A stretch of DNA of 64,000 nucleotides from Komagataeibacter rhaeticus (GCF_003207855.1 NZ_NKTZ01000003.1:124001-188000), one strand, 5' to 3'; shown: positions 1 through 10,079, numbered from the stretch's first letter. Translations and numbers: made by a program. The notes: a model not told the origin generated them from the letters alone.

Positions 1-695
1 ACGAACAGCCGCATCTGGTGCGTATCCGCCACGCTGAACAGTTCGCTGGCCGCACCCGACGCATTCAGGTTGCCGCCGCCTTCATGCACGTAATCGCCCA
101 CATTGATGTCACGCTCGGTCACCACGCCATCAAAGGGGGCGACGATGACCTTGAAGCGCTCAAGGGCGGCATAGCGGTCCAGGTTGTGGCGCGCGGCCTC
201 CAGGTCGGCGGCGGCGGATTTCTCGTTCGCGTCCTGCACGGAAACCGACTGGCCGGACACCGCCTGTGACTTGCCCATCAGCCGCCAGCGCTGGGCGGTG
301 ACGACGGCCAGGTCATATTTTGCCTGCGAGGACTGCAGGTCCGCCTGCGCCTGCGCGAACTGGGCATCAAGGCCGGGGGTGTTGATCTCGGCCAGCACGT
401 CGCCTGCCGCAACGCGGGCACCGTAATCCTTGTACCACATCCGCACATAGCCCGACGCCTGCGGGTAGATGGGGGCCTGGTACCAGGCTTCCACCGTGCC
501 GGGCAGGTCAAGGCTGACATGACGGGCTTCGCTGCGCGGTGAAATCACCATCACGTCCGGCACGCTGGCCGCCTGCGCCGTGCGCCGCAGGGCCCCCGCA
601 TGGTGGATGCGCCCCACCACCAGGGTGCCGCACCAGCCCACAAGCACCACGGCCCCGGCCAGCATCATGATCTTTCGGGTATTCAGGGTGGACAT
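1..695 (-). CDS. HlyD/RND efflux periplasmic adaptor, C-terminus missing
   Basis: This is the membrane-fusion (adaptor) subunit of an RND efflux system, linking the inner-membrane pump to an outer-membrane channel. The visible 231 residues begin with a hydrophobic anchor (about residues 9-26). A first lipoyl half follows (YPQASGYVRMWYKDYGARV region), then an Ala/Gln-rich coiled-coil hairpin, then the second lipoyl half (VAPFDGVVTERDINVGDYV). The beta-barrel and C-terminal parts lie beyond the window edge. Its ATG shares one base with the stop of the pump gene upstream (TGATG at 693-697), which suggests translational coupling. Substrate cannot be read from the sequence. Confidence 0.9.
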   Translation of the reverse strand, partial: MSTLNTRKIMMLAGAVVLVGWCGTLVVGRIHHAGALRRTAQAASVPDVMVISPRSEARHVSLDLPGTVEAWYQAPIYPQASGYVRMWYKDYGARVAAGDVLAEINTPGLDAQFAQAQADLQSSQAKYDLAVVTAQRWRLMGKSQAVSGQSVSVQDANEKSAAADLEAARHNLDRYAALERFKVIVAPFDGVVTERDINVGDYVHEGGGNLNASGAASELFSVADTHQMRLF

Positions 696-3600
696 CAGTT
701 CATTTCCTCCCGGCTGCGGGACGGGCGGTTGTGCAGGATTGCATAGACGCAGGGTACGAACAGGAGCGTGGACACGGTGGCCACCAGCAGCCCGCCAATC
801 ACGGCGCGGCCCAGCGGCGCGTTCTGGGAATTGCTCATGGCCATGGGCACCATGCCGATGACCATGGCGAGTGCGGTCATCAGCACCGGGCGGATGCGGC
901 CGTAGCCTGCCTCAAGCGCTGCACGCAGCGCGTCACCATGTTCCTCGATCCGTTCACGGGCGAACGAGACGACAAGGATGGAATTGGCGGTGGCCGTGCC
1001 CATGCACATGATGGCCCCCGTCAGCGCCGGGACCGACAGCCGGGTATGGGTCAGGAACAGCGCCCATGCGATCCCGGCCAATGCACCGGGCAGTGCGGTA
1101 ATGATGATGAACGGGTCCAGCCATGACTGGAAGTTCACCACGATCAGCAGGTAGATCAGCATGACCGACACCACCAGCCCGAACACCAGTTCGATATAGG
1201 CGTGGCGCATGGTCTCGGTCTGGCCGCGCATGACCACGGCGGCGGTTGTGGGCACCCTGCCGCGCGTCTGGTCCAGAACATGCTGCACCCCGGTCGTGAC
1301 CTGCCCCAGATCCGCGCCCTCGGCCGAGACATAGATGTCCACCTCCGGCATGGAGTTAAAGTGGGAGACCTGCCCCGGCGTGCCGGTGGCGCTGACGTTG
1401 CTGATGCCACCCAGCAGCTGCATGTGCCGCCCCTGCGGGTCACCATCCCCCTTGTCCACCGGAATGGTCATGAGGTTGTTGAAATGCGTCAGCTGGTCCT
1501 GTGAAACATAAACATTCAGCGGGAAGGTGATGCCCGTGGCCGGGTCCAGCCAGTATTGCGGGTCCACCGTCTGGCTGCCTGACAGGGTCATGAGTTCGTT
1601 ATTGGCAAGGTCCGCTTCCGTCATGCCGGTGGCCTGGCCAAAGGTGCGGTTGCCCTGCACGAACAGCGTCGGTGTCTTCATGGTCTGCTGGATCACCACA
1701 TCGGCCGTACCGGGCACGGCGCGCAGGCGGTTCACCAGCAGGCGGGCATAATCGTAATTATCGCGCAGGTCCGGCCCCGAAATCTGGATGTCGATGGGGG
1801 CCGGGGAGCCGAAGTTCAGGATCTTTGCCGTCAGGTCGGCCGGCTGGAAGGTGAAGACCGTGCCGGGAAAACGTGCGGAAAGATCACGGCGCAGGATGGC
1901 GCGGTCATCCCATACCGGCGTTTCCTCGTCCTTGAGTGCGATGGTGATGTCACAGTCCTGCGTGCCGATGGTGGGCGTTGGAATGAAGGCCTGGTTATGC
2001 GCCCCTTCGGGCAGGCCGCAGTTTTCGATCATGGTGTCCACCTTGCCGGGGAACAGTTCGTTGATCCGGTCCTCCACCAGCGAGGCTTCGCGTCCCGCCA
2101 CCTCGATGCGGGTGCCAAGGGGCGCGCGCATGTGCATCTGGATGGTGCCGGACTTGGTTTCGGGGAAGAAATCCCGCCCCGCAACCAGGTACAGCCCCAG
2201 CGAGCACACGGACACGCCAAGAAAGATGCCCACGAACCGCCTGCGCCCGGCAATCGCGCGTTTCAGCACACCGCCATAGGCTTCACGGAAATTGTTGAAC
2301 CCGCGTTCGAACGCCTGCTGGAAACGCTCGGGCAGGCGCCTTGGATACTGCAGGTTATGGACCTGTGGCTCGCAATGATGGGAATCCCCATGCCCCGCCA
2401 CGCTGTGGCCGGCCAGCAGGAACTTGGCCATGGTCGGCACCAGCGTGCGTGACAGGATGAAGGAGGCGATCATGGCAAAGATGATGGCTTCCGCCATGGG
2501 CATGAACAGCCAGCCCGCAACACCGCTCAGGCCAAACAGCGGCAGCCAGACAATGCAGATGCAGGTGGTGGCGACAAAGGTGGGAATGACGATCTGGTTG
2601 GCCGCGTCGATGATGGCGGGTTCCAGCGCCTTGCCCATTTCCAGATGGGCATCGATGTTCTCGATCATCACCGTGGCGTCATCGACCAGAATGCCCACCG
2701 CCAGCGCAAGCCCGCCCAGCGTCATGACATTGATGGTCTGCCCCGCCCAGTTCAGCCCGATGATGGCGCACAATATGGCCAGCGGGATGGAGGTGGCGAT
2801 GATGAGCGTGGGCCGCCACGACCCCAGGAACAGCAGCACCACCATGCCGGTCAGGAAGGCGGCCGTCAGCATTTCACGCACGACGTCGAAAATGGAATCC
2901 TTCACGAAGACCGAGGCATCCCCCAGGATGCTGACCTTTACATCCGGCGGCAGCAGTTTCTGTATGCGCGGCAGCAGCGCCTTGGCCCCCGCCACCACAT
3001 CCAGCGTCGAGGCATCGCCGCTTTTCATGACAACGATCTCGACCCCCTGCTTGCCCTTGACCAGCACAAGGTTGGTCTGCGGATGGCCGCCACGATAGAC
3101 TTCCGCCACGTCGTGCACATAGATCACGGCGTTGCCCACGCGCTTGACCGGGATATCGCCCAGTTCCTTCATTGAACGTGGCGTAGCGTTGGTCTGGACC
3201 ATCCAGTCGGTGGCCGAGATTTTCTGGTCCCCCGCCGGCAGCACGATGTTCTGCCCGCGCAGGGCGTTCTGCACATCCATGGCGGAGAGGTGATGCGCCT
3301 GAAGCTGCTGCTGGTTGAGTGCGACCATGACAAAACTGTCCATGCCGCCATAGGCCTGCGGCACCACGGCCCCCGGCACGGTGACCAGCAGCGGGCGCAC
3401 GCGGATCATCGCCAGCTTGAACAGGTCCGATGGCGTCTGCTTGTCGGACGTGACCTGAAGGGTAAGCACCGGCACGGATGAGGCATCAAGGCTCATGACC
3501 ATGGGCGATGGAATGTTTTCGGGCAGCTGCTTGATCACCGTCTGCGATATGGCGGTGACCTCGGCTTCCGCCTTGCCGATATCGGTGCCGGGCTGGAAGT

Positions 3601-3886
3601 ATATGTTGACGATGCCGCGCCCGTAATACGAACTGCTTTCCATATGTTCGATCCCCTCTACTGTAGAGGTGACCATCAGTTCGTAATTATAGATGATACG
3701 GCCCGCGAATTCCTCGGGCAGCATGCCGCCATAGGTCCAGACAACGGACACGACCGGTATCTTGATATTGGGGAACACGTCCGTCGGCGTTCGCAATACC
3801 GCCATGATGCCAAAGACCACGATCAGGATCGACAGCACCACAAAGGTATAGGGCCGACGCAGTGCGGTGACTACGATGGCATTCAT
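695..3886 (-). CDS. RND efflux pump, HAE1/AcrB-like permease
   Basis: Inner-membrane proton-driven efflux transporter of the resistance-nodulation-division family, about 1063 residues from the chosen start. The N-terminal helix (FVVLSILIVVFGIMAVL) is followed by a large periplasmic loop. The first membrane block contains GILVDDATVMIENI, carrying the paired Asp residues of the proton relay. A second periplasmic loop and a second membrane block (LVFGLVVSVMLIYLLIVVNF and following helices) complete the duplicated RND plan. The frame stays open upstream to 4099, but the ATG at 3886 begins at the conserved N-terminus, so I prefer it. It forms one unit with the adaptor gene downstream; no outer-membrane factor is seen in the window. 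Confidence 0.93.
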   Translation of the reverse strand: MNAIVVTALRRPYTFVVLSILIVVFGIMAVLRTPTDVFPNIKIPVVSVVWTYGGMLPEEFAGRIIYNYELMVTSTVEGIEHMESSSYYGRGIVNIYFQPGTDIGKAEAEVTAISQTVIKQLPENIPSPMVMSLDASSVPVLTLQVTSDKQTPSDLFKLAMIRVRPLLVTVPGAVVPQAYGGMDSFVMVALNQQQLQAHHLSAMDVQNALRGQNIVLPAGDQKISATDWMVQTNATPRSMKELGDIPVKRVGNAVIYVHDVAEVYRGGHPQTNLVLVKGKQGVEIVVMKSGDASTLDVVAGAKALLPRIQKLLPPDVKVSILGDASVFVKDSIFDVVREMLTAAFLTGMVVLLFLGSWRPTLIIATSIPLAILCAIIGLNWAGQTINVMTLGGLALAVGILVDDATVMIENIDAHLEMGKALEPAIIDAANQIVIPTFVATTCICIVWLPLFGLSGVAGWLFMPMAEAIIFAMIASFILSRTLVPTMAKFLLAGHSVAGHGDSHHCEPQVHNLQYPRRLPERFQQAFERGFNNFREAYGGVLKRAIAGRRRFVGIFLGVSVCSLGLYLVAGRDFFPETKSGTIQMHMRAPLGTRIEVAGREASLVEDRINELFPGKVDTMIENCGLPEGAHNQAFIPTPTIGTQDCDITIALKDEETPVWDDRAILRRDLSARFPGTVFTFQPADLTAKILNFGSPAPIDIQISGPDLRDNYDYARLLVNRLRAVPGTADVVIQQTMKTPTLFVQGNRTFGQATGMTEADLANNELMTLSGSQTVDPQYWLDPATGITFPLNVYVSQDQLTHFNNLMTIPVDKGDGDPQGRHMQLLGGISNVSATGTPGQVSHFNSMPEVDIYVSAEGADLGQVTTGVQHVLDQTRGRVPTTAAVVMRGQTETMRHAYIELVFGLVVSVMLIYLLIVVNFQSWLDPFIIITALPGALAGIAWALFLTHTRLSVPALTGAIMCMGTATANSILVVSFARERIEEHGDALRAALEAGYGRIRPVLMTALAMVIGMVPMAMSNSQNAPLGRAVIGGLLVATVSTLLFVPCVYAILHNRPSRSREEMN

Positions 3887-4313
3887 GGATGGGACAATTC
3901 CCTGTATTGTAAAAACCACCGCCTGCCATGGCCATGGGGCCAGCAGTAAGCATGCACGCGGTTTTTTATTGTATCTGTTGGCGCGGGGCGGCCAGCGGGG
4001 CTGGCCATGGGCCTTATGGCACAGGCTCCGTACTGATGGGGCAAGACATGACAGCGCACTCCGGCAGGGTCGGTACAGGGCGGGCCGGCGTGGATTCACG
4101 CGGCACCTGCCTGGAATGACAGATACATGTTTTTTACAAAGTATGTATGATTAATATTTAAAATAAGCTTCATTAATGTACTTATTATTTATAATTACTT
4201 TATATTAATGAATCTGTTTTTAATGAAACCTTTCCCTCCAGCCCATGCCCCGCACCGGGCAGCCGGGGCAAAACCATTTGGTCGCGCCTGTGCATCGGTA
4301 TAGTCTGGGCACC
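3887..4313. other. Intergenic region with AT-rich core, divergent promoters likely
   Basis: This gap separates the divergently transcribed RND and GH32 genes. The stretch from about 4125 to 4220 is strongly AT-rich (runs of TTAAT, ATTATTTATAATT) in contrast with the GC-rich surroundings, so it probably carries the promoters for one or both directions. No convincing RNA gene or operator was identified. Confidence 0.4.
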
Positions 4314-6014
4314 ATGACGGACGTATCCAGCCCCCGCTTCAGCCATCGCGCCACACTTCCCCCTGCTACCCCCGGGCACGCAGGCGCGGATGACGGCGCG
4401 CGCCCGTCCACGCCCGCCCCCCCGCTGTCACCGCAGGCAGCCCGCCGGGCCGGCACGGCGGAACCAGATACGTCACATCCCTTCCCGCCTGGCCAGCCGG
4501 GGGGTGTGTCCCGTCCCGTAATGAAAACGCGGGCCGACCGGTCCTTCCGGCCCATGATCCATTTCACCCCCGTCACCGGCTTCATGAACGACCCCAACGG
4601 GCTGGTCTTTGATGGCACGCGCTACCACCTGTATTATCAGTACAATCCTTTCGCCCCCTATGCGGGCCATGTGCACTGGGGGCATGCCACCAGCCCCGAC
4701 CTGCTGCACTGGACCGACCAGCCCATGGCACTTGGTGAAACCGAAGCGGGCGAGGCCTATACCGGCTGCGCGGTAATGGATTTCCACAACACGACGGGCC
4801 TGTTCGGGACCGGACAGGGTGGCATGGTCGCACTTTATACCCGCGCAGGCCCGCATGCCCAGGCACAGTACCTGGCCACCAGCGCCGATAACGGCCAGAC
4901 CTTCCGCGAATATGCCCGTAACCCGGTACTTGATATCGGCAGCAATTCCTTCCGTGACCCGCAGGTGTGCTTTCACGGCCCGAGCGGGCGGTGGATCATG
5001 GTGGTGGCGAAGTCACGGCTGCACCAGATTGCGTTCCATGCCTCCATCGACCTGGTGCACTGGGTGCACCTGAGCGATTTTGGCCCATCCGGCCTGTTCG
5101 GGGTGGATTATGAATGCCCCAACCTGATCGAAATGCCGGTCGCGGGCGGGGGCACGCGCTGGGTGCTGTTCGTCTCGGTCAATCCCGGCGGCCCGTCGGG
5201 GGGCAGCATCACGCAGTATTTCGTGGGCCAGTTCGACGGCACGCGCTTCATTCCCGATGATACCGTGATCGGCCTGACCGACTTCGCCAAGGACGCGTAT
5301 GCCCTGCAGGTCTACAGCAACATGCCGGGGGCGGAGGCGGTGTCCATCGCCTGGCTGGGCAACTGGCAGTATGCGCAGGAACTGCCCACCCAGAGCTGGC
5401 GCGGCGTCATGACCCTGCCGCGCGCCATGGTGCTGAAGCGCGATTTTGCCGGCAGGCTGCGGCTGGCCCAGACCCCGCGCGGGCTGGACAGCCTGCGTGA
5501 CGTGGCCATCCCCTTCCCCGCCGGCAGGCTTGCCGCGGGCGCGCAGCGCGAGGTGGCCCTGCCACCGGGCCAGGCGGTGGACCTGTGCATGAGTGTGACC
5601 GTGGATGAACGCCCCCATGGCCTGCCACCGGGTGACGGGGGGCGCACGGGGCGCTTCATCATCACCTTCGGTAACGAGGGGGGCGAGAGGCTGACCATCG
5701 GTTTCGATGCGTTTTCCGGCCAGCTCTGGCTGGACCGCAGCGGTCTTGCGGGCTTTGCCCAGCCATTCTTCACCGGCCAGTTTTCCACCGTGCTCGACCC
5801 CGATGACCGGCATTGCGAGATCCGCATCGTGCTGGACGCCTGCACGCTGGAAATCTTTGCCAATGATGGCCTTACGGTGGGCACCGCACTGATCTTCCCC
5901 GCCAGCGCGCTTGAATTCCTGCGGCTGGAAGCCCATGGCGCGGGCGCCATGATCGGCAGCCTGACCCTGCACACGCTGCGCAGGACCATGCCGCGCGATA
6001 CGATGGCACCCTGA
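4314..6014 (+). CDS. GH32 beta-fructosidase (sucrose/levan hydrolase)
   Basis: Glycoside hydrolase family 32 enzyme that hydrolyses beta-fructosidic bonds, for example in sucrose or levan. The family's three signature blocks are present: FMNDPNG with the Asp nucleophile, FRDPQVCF with the transition-state-stabilising Asp, and DYECPNLIEM with the acid/base Glu. A beta-sandwich-like C-terminal part ends in the ANDGLTVGTALIFPAS region. No signal peptide is visible, so a cytoplasmic role is favoured. The start is uncertain: the frame is open from 4245, and ATG codons at 4314 and 4521 are both usable; 4521 would match the usual family length of about 490-500 residues. The next gene starts 2 bp after the stop, so it likely heads the ABC transporter operon. 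Confidence 0.88.
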   Translation: MTDVSSPRFSHRATLPPATPGHAGADDGARPSTPAPPLSPQAARRAGTAEPDTSHPFPPGQPGGVSRPVMKTRADRSFRPMIHFTPVTGFMNDPNGLVFDGTRYHLYYQYNPFAPYAGHVHWGHATSPDLLHWTDQPMALGETEAGEAYTGCAVMDFHNTTGLFGTGQGGMVALYTRAGPHAQAQYLATSADNGQTFREYARNPVLDIGSNSFRDPQVCFHGPSGRWIMVVAKSRLHQIAFHASIDLVHWVHLSDFGPSGLFGVDYECPNLIEMPVAGGGTRWVLFVSVNPGGPSGGSITQYFVGQFDGTRFIPDDTVIGLTDFAKDAYALQVYSNMPGAEAVSIAWLGNWQYAQELPTQSWRGVMTLPRAMVLKRDFAGRLRLAQTPRGLDSLRDVAIPFPAGRLAAGAQREVALPPGQAVDLCMSVTVDERPHGLPPGDGGRTGRFIITFGNEGGERLTIGFDAFSGQLWLDRSGLAGFAQPFFTGQFSTVLDPDDRHCEIRIVLDACTLEIFANDGLTVGTALIFPASALEFLRLEAHGAGAMIGSLTLHTLRRTMPRDTMAP

Positions 6015-6016
6015 CC

Positions 6017-7021
6017 ATGCCCCCGTCCCCCCATCGGACAGCACCCGGGCCATGGCGGCAGGCAGCAGGGGCCCTTGCGCGCAACATTCCGGCCATGGTG
6101 GCGCTGGGGGTGCTGGCGCTGATGGCGCTGGCCTCCCTCCTCGCCCCGCTTTACGCGCATGACGTGGCGCATACCGACCCGTTCGCTTCCAACGTGGCGG
6201 GCACCATCATGCTGGACGGGCGTGAAGTGGACATCATGCAGCCCAATGACAATCCGCTGCACCTTGGCCTGAGTCCCATCGGGCCGACATGGCGGGCGGC
6301 CTACCTGCTGGGGGCTGACAGCCAGGGCCGTGACGTGGCGGCCCGGCTGCTTTATGGCGGGCGCAACTCGCTGCTCATCGCGGCGGGGGCGGCGGTACTG
6401 TGCCTGCTGCTGGCGGGCGTGGCGGGCATTGCCGCCGGTTTCCTGGGCGGGGTGGTGGATACGCTCCTCTCCCGGCTCATGGATATCATGTGGGCGGTGC
6501 CGGTCTATCTTTTCGCCATTTCGCTTTCCATCGTCATGGTCAGCCAGAGCGTGCGGCTGGGACCGTTCGTGCTGCATGCGGACAGCCTGCTGATCCCGGT
6601 CTTCATCATCGCCCTTGTCTACGTGCCCTATGCCGCCCGCCCCATACGCGGGCGGGTGCTGGCGCTGCGGCAGGCGGAATTCGTGACTGCCGCCCGCGGG
6701 CTCGGCGTGCCGGTATGGCGGATCATGCTGCGCGACATCCTGCCCAACCTTGCCACCACGCTGGTCATGCTTGGCCCGCTGGTCATGGCGCTGGCGCTGC
6801 TGGCGGAAAGCGCCCTGTCCTTCCTCTCGCTGGGGGTGCAGGCACCGCAGGCTTCATGGGGCACCATCATCCAGGATGGAGAGGGCCTGATCTATACCCG
6901 CCCCATGGTGGCGATTGCCCCGGGGCTTGCCATCGTGATCGTGGTGCTTGCACTCAACATACTGGGTGATGGGCTGCGTGACGCGCTGGACGTGCGCGAC
7001 AGCGGGCGGCGGGCATCATGA
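6017..7021 (+). CDS. Dpp/Opp-type ABC transporter permease (DppC-like)
   Basis: Inner-membrane permease of a peptide/nickel-type ABC importer, 334 residues. An N-terminal helix (MVALGVLALMALASLLAPLY) is followed by a periplasmic segment, then HLGLSPIGPTWRAAYLLGAD, the sequence typical of DppC/OppC proteins just before the permease core. Further helices follow. The cytoplasmic EAA loop appears as EFVTAARGLGVPVWRIMLRD, which docks on the ATPases. It lies 2 bp behind the GH32 gene and overlaps the next permease by 4 bp (ATGA). The transported solute cannot be inferred, and no substrate-binding protein gene is adjacent. Confidence 0.9.
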   Translation: MPPSPHRTAPGPWRQAAGALARNIPAMVALGVLALMALASLLAPLYAHDVAHTDPFASNVAGTIMLDGREVDIMQPNDNPLHLGLSPIGPTWRAAYLLGADSQGRDVAARLLYGGRNSLLIAAGAAVLCLLLAGVAGIAAGFLGGVVDTLLSRLMDIMWAVPVYLFAISLSIVMVSQSVRLGPFVLHADSLLIPVFIIALVYVPYAARPIRGRVLALRQAEFVTAARGLGVPVWRIMLRDILPNLATTLVMLGPLVMALALLAESALSFLSLGVQAPQASWGTIIQDGEGLIYTRPMVAIAPGLAIVIVVLALNILGDGLRDALDVRDSGRRAS

Positions 7022-7992
7022 TGGCCGCCCTGCTGCGCCGGACGGGCCAGACGGTTCTGGTGCTGTTTGGCGTGTCCGTCCTGGTGTTCGGCGTGTTTTT
7101 CGCCACCCCCGGTGCCGACCCCACCGCCCGCATTGCCGGGCGCAACGCGGCCCCGCAGGTGATGGAGAAAGTGCGCCACGAATACGGCTTCGACCGCCCG
7201 CTACCGGTACAGTACGCCATCATGATGAAGAAGCTGTTCATCACCCGTGACCTTGCCTCCTACACCAACCGGGGGCAGGCCGTGGTGCCCGAAATCATGC
7301 GGGCAGCCCCGGTTACCGCGTCCCTTGTGTGCGGGGCGGCAGTGCTATGGGTCACGGTTTCCATCTTTATGGGCACGCTGGCCGCGGCCATGAAGGATAC
7401 ATGGGTGGACCGGGGGCTTATGATGCTGGGGCTGGTGGGCATTTCCATACCCGTGTTCTGGCTGGGACAGGTGGCCAACCTTGTAACCCAGAGCCGCTAT
7501 CATGACACATGGCTGTTCTCCTGGGTGCCGGGGCTGGGCTACGTGCCCTTTGCGCAGGACCCGCTGGGGTGGTTCAGGGCGCTGGTCATTCCATGGGTGG
7601 TACTGGCGGTCATGTTCATTGGCATCTACAGCCGCGTGCTCCGCCACGATCTGGTGGCGCTGGCGGGCGAGGACTTCATGCGCACCGCGCGCGCCAAGGG
7701 GCTTTCACCCATGCGCGTGCTGCTGCGCCACGGGCTGCGCACGTCCATGGTCACGTTCGTCTCGCTGTTCGGGCTGGATTTTGCCCAGCTTGCCGGTGGC
7801 GGCGCGCTGCTGACCGAAGTGGTGTTCGGCCTGCCCGGCGTGGGCAGGCTGACCTATCGTGCCCTGACCATGCTCGACCTGCCGGTGATCATGGCAACGG
7901 TCATGTATTCCGCCATTTTCGTGGTGCTGGCCAATGCGGTGGTGGATGTTGTCTACCTGTTCCTGGACCCGAGGGTGCGTGATGCCCGCTGA
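7018..7992 (+). CDS. Dpp/Opp-type ABC transporter permease (DppB-like)
   Basis: Second membrane subunit of the same importer, 324 residues. The N-terminal helix (TVLVLFGVSVLVFGVFFATPG) with the nearby PGADPTARIAGRNAAP stretch is typical of DppB/OppB proteins. The EAA loop is seen as EDFMRTARAKGLSPMRVLLR. Several hydrophobic helices follow, and the protein ends with a short cytoplasmic tail. In DppB relatives the usual order is B then C; here the C-type permease comes first. It overlaps both neighbours: ATGA with the upstream permease and 11 bp with the downstream ATPase. Confidence 0.9.
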   Translation: MMAALLRRTGQTVLVLFGVSVLVFGVFFATPGADPTARIAGRNAAPQVMEKVRHEYGFDRPLPVQYAIMMKKLFITRDLASYTNRGQAVVPEIMRAAPVTASLVCGAAVLWVTVSIFMGTLAAAMKDTWVDRGLMMLGLVGISIPVFWLGQVANLVTQSRYHDTWLFSWVPGLGYVPFAQDPLGWFRALVIPWVVLAVMFIGIYSRVLRHDLVALAGEDFMRTARAKGLSPMRVLLRHGLRTSMVTFVSLFGLDFAQLAGGGALLTEVVFGLPGVGRLTYRALTMLDLPVIMATVMYSAIFVVLANAVVDVVYLFLDPRVRDAR

Positions 7993-9004
7993 CCCGCCGC
8001 TTCTGGCCGTGCGTGACCTGTGCGTCAGCTTTCCCGCGCGGGGCCGCATGGTCCCGATTGTGGAACATGTCTCCCTTGACCTGCATGCGGGCGAGATCGT
8101 GGGGCTGGTGGGGGAATCCGGCTCGGGCAAGTCGGTCACGGCCATGGCGCTGATGGGACTGATCGACAGCCCCGGCGTGCGGGTGACGGGGTCCGCCCTG
8201 TTCCGGGGGCGCGAACTGGTGGGCATGCCGCAACGGCAGTTGCGCCGCCTGCGCGGGCGGGACATCGCCATGATCTTCCAGGACCCGATGACGGCCTTCA
8301 CCCCCGTCTACACCATAGGCTGGCAGATCGATGAACAGATCCGCGCCCATGAAAAGCTCTCCCGCCACGCCGCGCGTGCCCGCACCGTCAAGCTGCTGGC
8401 CGACATGGGCGTGCCCGACCCCGCCCACATGGCGCAGCGCTACCCCCACCAGCTTTCGGGCGGGCTGCGCCAGCGCGCGATGATTGCCATGGCGCTTTCC
8501 TGCAGTCCCGCGCTGCTGATCGCCGATGAGCCGACAACCGCGCTGGACGTGACCGTGCAGGCACAGATACTGGAGCTTCTGCGCAGGCTGCGCGGCACGC
8601 ATGGCGCCTCCATCCTGCTGATCACGCATGACATGGGGGTGGTGGCCCAGACCTGCGCGCGCACGCTCGTGCTCTATTCCGGGCGCATGGCCGAAACGGG
8701 TCCGACCGAAGCCGTGTTCGACCGGCCCGGCCACCCTTACACAGCCGCATTGCTGGATGCCATTCCACCGCTATACGGCCCGCGCCCCGACCGCCTGCCC
8801 GCCATAGACGGAATACCGCCACAGCCGGCCGACCGCCCCGCCGGCTGCGCCTTCGCCCCGCGCTGCGGCCATGCGCATGAAACCTGCCTGCCCGCCCCGC
8901 CGCCGCCGGTGCCCATTGGCCCCGGCCAGCAGGCGGCCTGTGTCCTGCCCGCCGAAGGCACGCCCCTGCCCCCACGCGGGCCGATGACGGAATGCACCGC
9001 ATGA
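7982..9004 (+). CDS. Dpp/Opp-type ABC transporter ATPase (DppD-like)
   Basis: First nucleotide-binding subunit of the importer, about 340 residues. Walker A is GESGSGKS, the signature loop is [10 protein letters not shown], and Walker B is [14 protein letters not shown] followed by the H-loop THDMGVV. The C-terminal oligopeptide-transporter extension carries Cys residues ([15 protein letters not shown]), as in OppD/DppD proteins, where they have been linked to an iron-sulfur site. I chose the ATG at 7982 because it begins at the conserved N-terminus and overlaps the preceding stop; the frame is open further upstream. Confidence 0.92.
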   Translation: MPADPPLLAVRDLCVSFPARGRMVPIVEHVSLDLHAGEIVGLVGESGSGKSVTAMALMGLIDSPGVRVTGSALFRGRELVGMPQRQLRRLRGRDIAMIFQDPMTAFTPVYTIGWQIDEQIRAHEKLSRHAARARTVKLLADMGVPDPAHMAQRYPHQLSGGLRQRAMIAMALSCSPALLIADEPTTALDVTVQAQILELLRRLRGTHGASILLITHDMGVVAQTCARTLVLYSGRMAETGPTEAVFDRPGHPYTAALLDAIPPLYGPRPDRLPAIDGIPPQPADRPAGCAFAPRCGHAHETCLPAPPPPVPIGPGQQAACVLPAEGTPLPPRGPMTECTA

Positions 9005-9978
9005 CGCTCACCCCGCTGCTGGAACTGCGCGACCTGCGCAAGACCTACCGCCTGCCGCGCGGGCGCGTGCTGCGGGCGGTGGACGGGCTTTCCCTTCGTG
9101 TCCTTCCCGGCGAGACGCTGGGGCTGGTGGGGGAATCCGGCTGCGGCAAGTCCACGCTGGGGCGGTGCATGCTGCGGCTGGCCGATCCCTCATCGGGGCA
9201 GATCCTGTTTGAAGGCCGCGACATTACCACCCTGCCCGAGCGCAGGCTGCGCGCGCTGCGGCCGCGCATGCAGATGGTGTTCCAGGATTCCAGTGCCGCA
9301 CTCAACCCCCGCCGCCGCATCGGCGACCTGCTGGCCGAGCCGTTGCGCGTCCACCCCGCCCCGGATGGCCGCAGGCGACCGGCGTCGGTCATTGCCGCCC
9401 GGCTGTCCGAACTGATGGATCTGGTCGGCCTGCCCGTGCAGGCGCTGGAACGGTATCCGCACGAATTCTCCGGCGGGCAGCGCCAGCGCATCAACATTGC
9501 CCGCGCACTGGCCCTTACACCCCGGCTGGTGGTGGCGGATGAGCCGGTTTCGGCGCTGGATGTGTCGGTGCAGGCTCAGATCGTCAACCTGTTTGCCGAC
9601 CTGCGGCGCGAACTGGGGCTGACCTATGTGTTCATCGCCCATGACCTGGCGGTGGTACGGCAGATTTCCAGCCGGGTGGCGGTCATGTATCTGGGTGCGA
9701 TTGTGGAACTGGGGGAGACGGACGGCGTACTGCACCATCCCGCCCATCCCTATACCACCGCCCTGACCGCCGCCGTGCCGCGGGCGGTGGTGGGCCACCC
9801 GCACGCGCCAGTGCTACGGGGCGATGCCCCCAGCCCCACCGCCCCGCGCACGGGCTGCCGCTTCCACGCGCGCTGCCCGCAGGCACAGGCGCGCTGCGCG
9901 CAAGAAGAGCCGGCGCTGCACACCCTGCGCCCCGGCCATGCCGTTGCCTGCCACTTCCCCCTTCCGCCCGGCCCGTAA
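9001..9978 (+). CDS. Dpp/Opp-type ABC transporter ATPase (DppF-like)
   Basis: Second nucleotide-binding subunit, 325 residues. Walker A is GESGCGKS, the signature loop FSGGQRQRINIARA, Walker B LVVADEPVSALDV, and the H-loop AHDLAVV. It ends with a Cys-containing extension (GCRFHARCPQAQARC), as expected for DppF/OppF. The ATG at 9001 overlaps the stop of the first ATPase (ATGA); an in-frame ATG at 8992 is possible. With two permeases and two ATPases encoded in series the importer is complete apart from its binding protein. Confidence 0.92.
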   Translation: MTLTPLLELRDLRKTYRLPRGRVLRAVDGLSLRVLPGETLGLVGESGCGKSTLGRCMLRLADPSSGQILFEGRDITTLPERRLRALRPRMQMVFQDSSAALNPRRRIGDLLAEPLRVHPAPDGRRRPASVIAARLSELMDLVGLPVQALERYPHEFSGGQRQRINIARALALTPRLVVADEPVSALDVSVQAQIVNLFADLRRELGLTYVFIAHDLAVVRQISSRVAVMYLGAIVELGETDGVLHHPAHPYTTALTAAVPRAVVGHPHAPVLRGDAPSPTAPRTGCRFHARCPQAQARCAQEEPALHTLRPGHAVACHFPLPPGP

Positions 9979-10079
9979 ACCCCGCGTGAAGGTGAAGCAC
10001 GCCTGTGCGCCCGGCATGGCTTAAAGGCCAGAGGTATGGCAACGTGCGGACCAGACCTGCCAGCGGGAAACACTGCTTC

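Noticed and set aside
3887-4099. N-terminal extension of the RND pump up to 4099
   Set aside because: The extra 71 residues are basic and low-complexity, not part of any RND protein; the conserved N-terminus begins at 3886.
4220-4618. Minus-strand open frame of 132 codons overlapping the GH32 5-prime end
   Set aside because: It overlaps the strongly supported GH32 coding frame and shows only low-complexity residues from GC-rich antisense sequence.
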